NCBI GenBank assembly: GCA_030430075.1
Contig: JAUIGN010000035.1
Span: forward strand, 1-64,000
Origin: a bacterium
GTDB lineage: Bacteria; Planctomycetota; Planctomycetia; Pirellulales; Pirellulaceae
Direction: 5' to 3'
DNA: 64,000 nt
Within the stretch, counting starts at the first letter, position 1, and the number at the start of each line of letters is the position of its first letter. The position numbers and the translations under genes are program-made. Positions 47,601-59,600 of this stretch are shown here, piece after piece. Below the pieces are notes generated by a model. That model was not told the DNA's origin. It saw only the letters and a list, made by a program, of their open reading frames with translations, and ran no database searches.

Positions 47601-50600
47601 ATCTCGATCGACTGCAGCGTCGAAAAGGCATCGACGCCTGGAATCGTATCGACCGGGACGCCAACCGCGACGTGCACATCGGCAGAGGCCCGGTTGCCCT
47701 GTTCGTCCAAAATCGTGTAACGAAATGACTCGATTCCTGCATACGCTTCCGCCGGCGTGTAGGTGAATGTCCAGGGATCGTCAGGACTTTCCTGCGATGG
47801 CGTCACCGTCCCTCCGGCGGCGAGCACGATTGGTTGATCGAGGGTCAGCGGGTGGCCGTCGATGGAGACGATCTCCACGCGGTCGCCGTCCGGGTCGTGG
47901 TCATTGAGCAACAACGTTAATTCAACGGAGATGCTGCCCGTCCCGCCTGCCTCGCGCTCTTGTGCTTGAACGATATCCACGGTGGCGTGAGGTGCCTGGC
48001 CGGCCCCGTCGACCAACGTCTGCGTGTGAATGTCGGGATCGCTGGCGACCAGTTCGGGCCGGTTTGCCGGGCCGGACGGGAACGTCAGGACCCATGTCTG
48101 CGTGTAGCCGGCGACTGGCGGGTCAACCTTGACCACATCCACGTCGGCGATCGTGGCCAGTGATTCGAGGGCTGCTTCCAGGTCGGCGGCCGAAACGTCA
48201 AACGGAAGTTCCTCGGCGGCCGCCCCGTTCAAAATAACGTCGAAGCTGCCGCTGACCTTGTCGTGGGAAAGAGTCTGCACGCTTGATTGCCCGGCAACGC
48301 CGTCGATCAGCGTGCGAACGGTGACCGAGCCCGCAGCGATCTCCAACGGGTCAACATCCGGATCGGGGCCCGTGACATCGACAAAGGTCACCAACCAAGG
48401 CGCGTCATCGGTGCCTTGCCCGCGTACGCTGACCTCGTTGATCTCTCCTAACGCTTCCAGCGCCGCCTTGAGCTGGCTGACGGTAAGATCCGGCCCGAGC
48501 CAGGTGGTTGTGTCGGCGCCGAAGCGAAGCCGGAAGTCGCCGCTGGCAACGATCTCTTGCACTTCCTGGACCGGATTGATCCCTTCGACGATGTCGACCA
48601 CGAACTGGTCCGAAGCCTCCAGCGAAGCGGTGGCAACTTTGGGAACGACCGAAGTGCCCGGTACGGGAAAGTGCACATCCCAGTAGCCGCCGGTCAGCGT
48701 CGTTGTGCCTTCGGGTGCCAGGTCGGACCCGGTACCGAGCAAGGTTGCCGTCACAAAAGGAAACGCTTCGCGGTTCAGGGCGTTGACGACCTGTTGGACG
48801 GTCGCTGTCGCTGCCAATTGGACTTCGATGCCGTGACTGAGGAATGCGATCTGCGTGGCGGAGCCGCTGCCGCGAACAAATTCGACACTCAGGCCGTTGC
48901 CGGCGAAACCTTCGGGCCGCGCCGTGATCCGGATCATGCCGTCGGCCGCCAGGCCCGTCGCGTGGCCGCCCCGAACGTGGACCTCCCCAACGCTGACCAG
49001 GTCGCGCAGGGCCAGGGCAATGTCGTCCGCCGCCGCCTCCGGCGAGAGAGGTGAGGTCGTCTCGCCCCCCAGCGACAGGCGGAAGTCGCCGGCAATGGTG
49101 TCCGCCTGCAAACGCTGAACCTCCGTGGGAATCCCCAGGTACGAGTCATCAGCCGTGACGTCCTCCAGTCCAAATGCCGGCGGCGTGGGAAACGTGATGA
49201 CCCAAGGGTCTTCAAAGCTTCCCGCCCCGCTGACGACGACGTCTGAGTGGCCTGCCGCGGCCATCGCCTGGCGAACTGCTTCTGCCGCCGCGTGGTACGG
49301 GATAAACGGCGTACTCCCGGTCTCTCCCAGGTCGAGTTGAAAGCCGCCGCTGGGCGCGTTGTTCCAGACCCGCAACTGACCGAGGGCCGCGTCGGCGGTC
49401 AAGCTTGTCATGTGCTGGGAGAGGCCCGTGCTGGAGAGCGACCAAGGCGCTGGGCCGAAGTGAGCCAGTCCCGCATGGTCGTACGTCACGTACCAGTCGC
49501 CGCCGGATTGGATCAGCGTGACGTCGGCGCCGGCCAACGTTTGCCCCGACTGAGCCGCAACCGCGGCGGTGACGAGCCGGCTGGAGTCGGCGTCCGCGTT
49601 GATGGCGTCTGCCACGTCTTGGACCGTACTGGTAACTTCCCCGCTCGGCCCGGAAGCCAGTTCCATGCGGATCGTGGTGCCGGTAACTTCGACCGTCAGC
49701 GGCCCGTTGCTGGCCGGGTTGGGAACGATCTCCAAGGTGACCGATTCTTCAACAGCCGCCGTCAAGAACAGTCGATCGGCCAGCATGGCGCCATCGGCGA
49801 CAACCAGGTTCCTGAGTGACGGAACGGCCCCCGCCAGCGCGTTCTGCAAGTCGTTCGCCGTGACATCAAAAGGAAGCGATTCCGTGGCCGCCGGCGAGAA
49901 CCCAAAGCCGGTTGGCCGGGAGAGTCCGAAGCCGTCGAGGATCTGCACGGGGGTTCCGTCAGCCGCCGTGACCAGCAGCGTTTCGCCCCTGACCGTCGCC
50001 GTCAGCGGTTGCCCTGCCAGCCCATGGATGGCATCTCGCGTTCGTTCTGCCAGCTCGCTGACGCTAGTGACGCCCGCCGCATTGACGCGGATGAACTCGG
50101 GGTCGAGCCCGAGTGGAGCCGATGGGTCGTTCCGGTCGGCGTCGCCGGAAAGGTCATACCACACCAGGTAGCTGGACGAAGGCGAATTGCCGATGACGAA
50201 GGCGGCGTCTTGCCGCACCAGCGGCTCCGCTTCCGTGACGGCGTCGCTGGTCAGATCGACGACGGTGTGGTCGTTGAGACGGACGACGAATGAACCGCGA
50301 GGACTGCCGATCCGCAGACGGTACACGGCCGCGGCCGACGGGGCCGGATCATCAGCCGGCTCCAGGGTTACGGCGGCCGGGTCATTCAGCGACGCCGGAT
50401 CGACGTCGAGCGTCAGCAGCGGCACACTGGGTGGACCGGTCAGTTCGATCCGATACTGGGCCGCCCCGGCGACGTCCGCCAGCCGAGTGACGATTGCCTC
50501 GTCAACGAATCCTGTCGCCGCCAGCGCGTCGCGAATGGCGGCCGGGTCGTCACCTTGGTTGAGCGTGACCGGTTCGAGCCCGTTGACCTTGAGCAGGTAG

Positions 50601-53600
50601 GAAGCGACGCCGTCGGTCACGGTCAGGCGGGTCGTCAGGCGGGCTCGTGCGGGGCGGTTCACGCTCAGGTTGCCGTACTCGATGTTCGCCGCCAGGTCGC
50701 CCGTAAAGGAATAGCCGGGACGGGCCGCCGACCGTTCTCCCACCACCACCTGGGCCGAAGCCGAGCTGATCGCGTTGGCCGCGTCGTCCTCCAGGAAGAT
50801 GACCTTCCAAGGCTCTTCCGGGCGGCCAAGCCCGATGACCTCAATGTCACCCGTGTTGCCCAGTCCAAGCAGGGCCTGCTTGATGGCGTCCGCACTGTCG
50901 CGAAACGGATCGGCAAAGATCGCCGCGGCATCCAACTCCGCCGTGGTCTCACCGCCGTACGACAGCGTAAACGTCGCCGCCAGATCTTCGAGGTGGATTT
51001 CTTGAGCCGAACCTTCGCCCAGCACGACCGTCACCGGGAGGTCGTAGCCATCGTAGCTGACGGTGTCATCGCCCAGGCGCCCATCCACGGTGTCGCCGAA
51101 GCGAAGGATCTGACCGTCATGAATGATGTAGTTCACGCTGGAAGAGGCCAGGTCGAAGATGTTGTCGTCGTTGTTTCCGGTCAGCAAGTCGTGGTACTGG
51201 GTCCCCTGAACTTTGAGCCCCCCGGTGATTGCGAAGTTGCCGTCGGTCAGCTCTCCGAAGGCTTCGTTCACAAAGGGGAGATTACCGAAGCGGTTGCCTT
51301 CCACGGCGGTGGCCGATCCGAACTGCCAATTCAACGGCACCAGGTCGGAGAAGAACGTGTCCACAAAGCGGCCGGCGCCCTCGTAGACGTTGTACTCGGT
51401 TGCCCCCAGATCGACGGCGACCCCGGTCTGATCCGGATCGCGGACATAGGCGTTCGCCGACTGGAATCGCGAGTAATCGAGGACCGTCTGGTCGCCGCTG
51501 ATCGTACCTTTCAGGCCGGCCCCGTTGATGAAGTGAAAGGTGTTGACGCCGCCGCCGCCGATGATGTTCTCGATATCCGTGGCAAAGAAGATGTTGCCGT
51601 TGAAGTTGGCGTCCGGGAAGATCTTTTGGAGTGTGGTGACGCCTTTCTCAGAGATGAATTCCGGTTGCTGCTCCGCTTCCTTGTTGAACAGGCCGTCGGT
51701 CACGAGCACAAACTGAATGCCCAGGGCGAGCGCGGCCGGGGAGGCGCCGATGCCTGCGGAGACCGCCAGGTCGTCGAACAGCGATTGGAAGTCGGCCAGG
51801 TTCGCCTCGTTGACTTCCATGATGATGAAGTCCAGGTCTTGATTGACTTCGGAGAAGTCCAGCGTGTCGTAGAATTCCGGCACGAAGTCGAATGCCTCCG
51901 GGTCCTCCGCTTCAGGATCGAAGGGAATGTCGGGCAGCTCGAGCGCCGCGCCGACACCCCAGATGGTTGCCGCCACGCGATAGGTGTCCGAACCCGTGCC
52001 GCCGCCCAGCAGGTGGATCCCCGGGGCCAGCGTGGGGAGCGCTTCGTCGATCGGCAGGGACGCGATCAGCGTCTCGACGACCGGGCCTCCCAGGGCTCCG
52101 AAGGGAGCCACGATGTCCAGCGGTGAGAAACCTTCAATGGTCAACACATTCGACCCCAGGTCGATCCCCTGCTGCAAGAATGATTTGCCCGATGTGATCT
52201 GTTGCTGCTGGCTGTAGGTGTCTTTCAGGCCGGGAATGCGGCTGGCGACCGCATTCAGCGCGTTCTGGCCGAAGTTCGAGCCGTAGACGGCGTTCAGCCC
52301 GGCGGAGACCGTGACGTTGTTGATGTTGCGGAGGTTGCCCGGCACGATTCCGGAGGCATGGATGGGCGTGAACGGATTCGCCCCCAGGTTGACGTCGATG
52401 CTGGCGGCACCCGGCAGGAACTTGCCTTTGACAATGTTGGTGACGGCCTTGATCCCATCCAGGAGTGGGTCAAAGCCATATTCGAGTGTGTTGTCGATCA
52501 GCAGCGACGGTGCCTCCAGGCCCAGCAACGACTGGATGTTTTCCGGGTTCAGGAACACTTCGGAAAGATCGCGGCGGCCGCTGCCGGCGTACAGCCGTCC
52601 CTGGTAGGCCTGCTTCTGACTTCCCTGGCCGGCGGGCAGAGCGAAGGAGTTCTCGTCACGTCCGCCGAAGACCGTGGTGTTCTCGTCGACGTGCGTGAAA
52701 GTGATCGAGCCGTAAGGAAACTCGGTCAGCAGCGGGAGCAGGTCGTCCTCCAGCAGTTGCAGAAACCCTTCCGAGTCGCTGTTGTCGATCTCCGAACCGA
52801 AGGCCTCCAGCCAGGCAGAGATGCTGGGGAAGTTGAAGCCTTCCGGCAGGGCCGCCTCACGCTCGACGACCAGCGACATCTGGCCCGGATCCCCTTCTTC
52901 GAAGGAGAAGCTGAGTCCTGTCGTGACGTTGCGAAAGTCGATGACCTGGCTTTTTCCCGCGGCGACCAGCTTGCTGGTGTCGATCGTCAGCGAGACGTTT
53001 GACCAGCGGCTGAGAAAGCCGGTCAGGAAGTCAGGTTCGAGGTCGCGCGGCAAGAGGTGCTTGAGCCCGGCGTCGTTGCCAAAGACAAACGTCTGGTCGA
53101 CCGCCGGCGTCTCGATCAGGCGAATATGGCTCAGGCTGCTGAACTGCTGGGTAAACGTACCACCCGCGCCGGTCTTGCCTTTCTCGTCGGCCAGCGTGCC
53201 GACGGTGATCGTGTTGCTTACGTTGCCGGGTACGATCCTCAGCGAAGCCGGTTTGATATTCCGCGTGAACTGGGGATCGCCGGTCTCCGGTTCGTAGACC
53301 GGCGCATCGTTCTTCGTCAACAACGTCCGCTCGACCCGGTAGGCGTCGGTACCTCGCACGCCGATCGGAATCGGCAAGGCTTCGATCGTCAGCGCGTTGC
53401 CCTGCACGTTCACAGAAATGTAGCGTGACCCGAGGTTGAGGTTTGCCGCGCCTGTGGGGCCGAACCCCCACACGTCGCGAAGCGTACTGTGCGGGACCAA
53501 CGAATACGGGCTCGCCATGGCCGCGTCGTACTCGTTATCAAAGCCGTAATTCCGCTTGAACTCGTTGTCGATCAAGCGCTGCAGCAGGTAACCCAGTTCC

Positions 53601-56600
53601 CGGACGTTCCTGGGCCCCTTCGGGTCGGGAGTCCCCGAACCGGAGGGCGGCTCGGCGGGATCCAGCCATTCCCGTTCGACGTGCAGGTGAAGTTCCTTTT
53701 GGCCGTCGCCCAGGTCGGCCAGCAACAGAAGGGCGACGTCGGTTTCCGGCGCTTCCGAGTTGTAGTCCGGCTCGACCAACACGTTGTTGTTGAGGAAGGA
53801 CGGGTTGAAGAGCTCTCGCGATTTTCCTTGTGGGAAGACGTCGAAGGCGGCTTCGACCTTCGCCTTCAGGCTGCTTTGCTGGGCGGGGGTCAACATGGTG
53901 GGATCCGGATCAGCGTCCGCTAGGGCGACCTGTTTGCCCGTGGCCGACTGGCCGGCTGCGAATCCCAGCATGGCGATTCGTGAACGGCCGCTGGAAGCGA
54001 CCAATCCCGTGTAGCGGCTGGGGCTCACCTCCAGGGGAACGGCATAGGTGGTCGGCACCAGCCGTGCGACGTTCTTGAGCGGGCCTCGCGGTGCGGTCGG
54101 TTGTTTTTGAAACGTGACCTTGAACGTCTGGGTGCCGGCGGGTGCGCCCGCTTCCGCGGCAAGTGCCGTGGTGACACCGACATTCCCCTTCAGACCGGGC
54201 AGCCCTTCCAGCGCCAACTTGATGCGGTTCTGCAGATTGTCCGGGACCCCCGGCTTCAATTCAGGTAGGCCAGTGGGCACGAAGAACGGAAGCTGCTCGG
54301 TGGTATCGCCGCGGTAGGTCAACGTGAAGGAGGCGCTGGGTGCCGGCATTCCCGCGGGCAGAACGGCGGCGTGTGGGACCGTCACGTATTGGACCGCATG
54401 GTAATCGTTGGCCTGATTGGCCGGCATGTGATTGACCATCATGTTGGCCGCGTCCTGATGCTGGGACACGACGGTAACCGCCTGACCCTGGGCCGTGATC
54501 AGACGCCCGTCGCTGAAGACGTGAGTGAGTTGCGGTGCGGGTGCCGTCGCCGTCGCCGTCGCGATGATCGACTCGGACAAGTCGAGCGTATTGAAGAGGA
54601 AAAAGTTGGGTTGTTTGCTGAGCTTTGCGTAGAGCGGGCCCAGTAGCGGGTCGCCTTCGGTCGTCTCCTGCAGCGTCGCTGGCGCCGATTCGGCAAAGTC
54701 GAAACCGCTTTCGATGATTTGATCGTGGCCCCACCCCGGTTTGAAGACATAACGATCGACATCCGCACCTCCGTCCAGCCGGTCGTTGCCCCCGCCGCCG
54801 TCGATCAAGTCGCGTCCCGAGTTTCCCTTGACGTAGTCATTGCCCAGACCGGCCCGGATCGCATCGTGTCCGCTGCCGCCGAAAATCTGGTCGTCCCCGC
54901 CCCCGGCCTCGATGCGATCCTCGCCGGATCCTCCGTAGACGCGATCCGGCCCGCCGAACGGCTGTCCGCCGACGACACGGATCGTCGTCGAAGGGCCGGG
55001 CATTTGGCCGGCGGTCGTCCAGGCATCGACGCTGGCTTGTGCGATCGTTAACGTCGTGAACGTATTCGATTCGATGGTGCCGGTCAGTGTCTGCGTCATG
55101 CCACCGACCGTGATCGGGATCCGCACCGTTTTGCCGGCCAGCTCCAGCTTGGGCGTGCCCAACGCGGGTGGTGCGGGAGGGACCGCGAGCGGCCCGGCGA
55201 ACGGCTGCGAAGAATCGAGGAAGGGGTGGATTGTCTGACCGCGCCCATCCTGCCGCGACTTGATGGTCAGTTGACGCAGCCCGGCGTTCCATCCTTGAAA
55301 TTCGAGATCCGCCAGGTCGACCGAACCGTCCGCGAGAATCCGATCGTTGCCGGAACCACCGAACAACCAGTCTTCAATTCCCGCATCGATCGTGACCTTC
55401 CTGCCGAACTCGGCCGGTACCTTGTACAGCGCACCCGGCGCGAAAACCATTTCGGCCGTTTCACCCTGGCCTCCCAGCAACGTGTCGTTGCCGGCGCCGC
55501 TGGAGATGACGTCAATCCCCGTGTTGCCCCAAATCGTGGCCCCTCCGTCCGCCTGCTTGACCAGCGGCGATTCGAAGTTCGGATTGACCGGAGCCGGCTC
55601 CGGCATGAACAGGTAGTCCGAACTGCGACTACCCGCCAACTCGTCAGGCTTGGGAAGGGCTGCCGGCAGGTAGCTCTTGAACGAGGCGCCGACGGCAACG
55701 CTGTTGGCCGGAACCGTCACCCGGGAAGCGTGCAGACTGGTGTTGGCAATGCCGAACAGGAAGAACTTTCCGTTGCGGCGATAACCCTCGGCGTTTGCCA
55801 GGTTGGCCGTGTTGAGCGTAACGACCCAGGGGTCGACTTTGGTGCCGCTGCCCATGACCGGATTGATGGCGGTCGCGAAGCCCGGAATCGATTCCAGGGC
55901 CTGCTTCAGTTGCGTGGTCACCGGAGTGGCCGGTGCGCCGATCCGTGGCGGGTCCAGCGAAACCGTTCGCGTGCCTTGCTTCGAACCGTACGATACGCCG
56001 AACTTTCCCCCATCGGCGTCCGTCCAGAATTTCTGCACGCTGCCGTCCGCGTTGCCGCTTTCTACGAACAGGCTGGTGGGTAGCCGCAGCGGATTCCGGA
56101 CCCCCGGTACCAGCTTGAGTGAAGTCACGATCGTACTGAATGACGCGCCGGACGGTTCAAATTCGATCTCCCAGGGGTAAGCGGAAGTCCCCTTGCCGCG
56201 AACGGCGGCGGTCAGTTTTGCCGTTCGCAACGCCGTGTCCAATCGCGTCGCCAGGGTGCGCGCCGGGACGTTGACGGACAGCTCGGTCGTGTCGACGGTC
56301 ATCCCGTTCGACAGCGTCAGTTGCAGCTTAAAGGTTCCCGGCGTGGTGCTGGGCCGGCGGGTCGGGTTCCCGATGTTGAATAGCGACCGAGAAGGGGCGC
56401 CGGTGCCGGATGTGGTCCAGACATGCCATTCGCCGCCGTAGCCGGCCTCCGCCTTGGCATCATTCAGGCGACGCGGGTGCAGGTTCGAGACGGTGTTCTT
56501 CCGCGTCGGAGTAGGAGTCGGCGTCGACTTGAGCTTGAGGTCGGCGTCCAGTACGAAACCCAGTTCGGCCGTTGGGAAGGTGAACGTGAACTCGTACCCG

Positions 56601-59600
56601 CTGGCGCCGGCGGCGACGCCCTGGACCTGGACACTGCCCTTGAACGGGTGGCCCGGAGTCGGCACAAACCCGACGGCCGGCATTGGCGGCTTTTTGATGC
56701 GAAGCGGCTTGTTGAGGCTCAAGGCAATCTTGTCCAACAAGTCGTTGAACTCTGCCGTCCCCACCGCGATGGAAGCGCCACCCGCCCCGGTCAACTTCAG
56801 GGCCGACGTCGTTTTACCGCTCAAGGTCAGCTTGAACGAGCCGATATCGCCGGGGACTTGCAGCTTCCAGACTTCCTTGACCGCCTTTCGCGCGGGCGCG
56901 ACCACTTCGGCAAACGCGGCGGGGACGACCGTCTGGTCCTGGTCCGTCAAGTTGATCCGCACTGCTGACGATGATTCTGAATAATCGATTCGCGTGATGG
57001 CGTCGGCCGCCGCATTGGGAGTGATGTCTCCGGCAATGACGGCATCATCCAGGTAACGATAGGTTTGGTGACCCTTGCCTTCGGAGAGATGTTGAATGTG
57101 ATAGGCCAGGATCGTTACGCTGCGATTGTTGTGCGGATTTACGATCTCGACGCGAACCAGGTTGCTCGCGTCGGGTTGTTCGGCATCCGTGCGCGAGATC
57201 GTAAACGTGAACTGCAAATGCGGATCGGCGGGCTGCAATCGCTCCAGTTGCGTCAGGTCTAGTGTTCCGTGATTGCTGGCGGAGTTGTCGAGGATCCAGA
57301 CGGGTGGTTTGATGAAGTCGGCGATGTTGGCGTCGGTCAGGTATTGTTGGAATTCGAGCTGAAACGTGTTCATCCCCTGGCCGGCCACGACCCGTTCCAC
57401 GTGATCGATGCCCCCTCCAACCAGACTGGACGTCACCGTCCCGGCCGCCGGTGCTTCGATCAGCAGGCCGTGGTCGGCCGGTGTGCGTCCAGGTGCGGCG
57501 AACGGCCTCACGCGGACGGTCATGGGATCGGTAACGGCAGAGAAGTCCAGCGTGTCGAGGTCGCCTCCGCGCGGTTCTTCGGCAACCGTGTCATTGCCGA
57601 ACTGCTGGCCGAATACGTAGGTGTCATTGCCCTTGCCGCCGAACAGTTGATCGTTGCCGTCGTTCACCGCGCCGGTCGTGACGTAGTAGAGTTGTTCCGT
57701 GGTGCCGATCGTGGGACCTTGGCGGGCGGACGGCGAGGGGGGAACCGTTATGGTGCCCGGGACGATCGGCACAGGATTCGGGACCATCGCCTCTCCGCCG
57801 ATCAGAAAGTCGTTCCCCTCGCCCCCGTGAAGCTCGTCGCTGCCCAGCCCGCCCACCAGCAGGTCGGCCTTGTCCGTGTTGCCGATGCCGCTGGAGACGT
57901 TGACTTCCGTCGTCGGATCGGCGACGTCCGTTCGCCGTACGGCGTCGCCGCGCAGGATATCCGCTTCACGACCGCCGATCACGACATCCGTTCCCTTGCC
58001 GCCTTGGAGGAGGGCGTTGACTTCGTCGTCCTGGCCGACCAGCGTGTCGTTTCCGGACCCGCCCGTGACCAGTTCGATGCTGGTCAAGGTCTTCAGCGGC
58101 GGGCTTTGCAGGCCGTCTTGGATCAGGTCGATCTCCACTCGGCTGGAAAAGTCCCTGCCGGCAAACAGGGGCAACGGCAGGGCGCCCGTGAAGTCCAGGT
58201 GGTCATCGCCCCGGTACCCGTTGATTTCGATCGAGCCGATCGGGGCGCCGCGGCGAAACAGGAACAGGTCGTCTCCTTGTCCACCCAGAATCTTGTCGAT
58301 TCCCTTGTTGACCGTCAGCATGTTGTCGGAATTGAGCGGCTTGGTGGGATCGGACGGCTTCGAGACGAAGACCTCGACCGCACCACCCTTCTTGATCTTG
58401 AAGGTCAGCGGCGTGGTCACGTTGGTAAAGTCCAGCACGTTGGTGCCGCTGGTCGATTCCTTGATCTGGTCGACGCCCCAGTTATCTTCGAAGTAGTACG
58501 TGTCGCCCCCTTCGCCACCCCGCAACATATCGTCGCCGGCATCGCCAATCAGGTGGTCCTCGCCCGCTCCCCCTTCCAGTACGTCGTCATCGCCCTTGCC
58601 CCAAAGCGTGTCGTTGCCGGCAGCCCCTTTGAGCGTGTCTTTCCTCGAGTTGCCGATCAGGGCGTCGTCGTTTGCCGCGCCGTCAGCCACCCGGACCGTC
58701 GCCGTCGGACTGATCGTGATCTTGTCGCGCAATGTCGTCCCATTTACGGCCGGCGTATAGACGGTACCCGGCAGCCCATCCTTGGGGATATCGGTTGGCG
58801 GCGGTAGCGCGGGTCGCGCCAGCAGCCCTGAGAACGCGGCGACCGTCGTCACCGACAAACGCGAGTCCGGTCCAATGTCTCCAACCATCACTTCCAGCGA
58901 CCAATCTCCGCCCGCTTGTGGATTGCCGGTCGGATCGTCGGAGGCCGCCACATCGACATCGGCCAGGTGGCTTAGCTGCTGTACGAAGTCGAGCCCCGCG
59001 GTGCCCGATCCGGTCTCGCATCCATAAATCAACAAGTCACCGTCTGCCGAGAACGCTTTGCCCCAGGAACGAATCTGTTCCGCGTAGGCGTCCAGGTTCG
59101 TAAGCGACAAGTCGACGCTGCCCAACTGCAGCGTGGCGGGCGAGCCATGGGAGACGAGATGGACGGCCGCCACGTTTGCCGCACCACGCAAGGTTTCGGT
59201 AATCTGGTCGATCCCGTCGGCGGTTCCATCCAACGTCACCACCTGGACCCCGTTGGCGGTCGTGGCGAGGCCCTTGAAGGCCTCCACCAACCGTCCCGAA
59301 TTTTCAATCGACGGATCGACAAACACGATGCTGCCCGCGGCGGCCGGCGCATTCCAAGTGGGTGACGACGGCTCTGCTGGCACCAACTGCCGGATATCGT
59401 CCACCTGCACCGGCGTAGGGAGCGCCGTTGCGGCGAGATCCAGCCTCGTCGCGGAGGATCGCGGGGGGACCGTCCGTGTGTCGCCGGATGGCAGTCGATG
59501 GTTATCGTCGCTTGCCACATCCGCCGCAAACAAGAGGCGATGCTCGAGCATTTCCAGCATCAGCCGTCGTCGTTGTTTTCGGAGACGAGCGGAGCGACGC

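Larger units (their letters stand above)
38225..56850 (-). repeat. Interspersed 60-75-aa module of unknown family (at least 14 copies)
   Basis: Each copy runs: a beta pair (F-x-L-x-x-x-G-x-x-T), L-P-F-D/A-x-x-A, a helix x-V-x-x-A-L-x-x-L, a strand V-x-V-x-G-x-G-T, then D-P-W-x-V/I-x-F. Approximate copies: 56600-56850, 56150-56345, 55800-56008, 54100-54345, 50795-50990, 50410-50600, 49190-49390, 48930-49105, 48380-48550, 48070-48260, 45490-45670, 43910-44060, 43620-43810, 38450-38660 and 38225-38385. A weaker copy lies at 33130-33350, outside this span. Copies have diverged strongly, so duplication is old. I cannot name the family. Confidence 0.75.

Noticed and set aside
57269-58807. 512-codon open frame on the plus strand
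   Set aside because: Antisense to the N-terminal RTX region of the giant gene.
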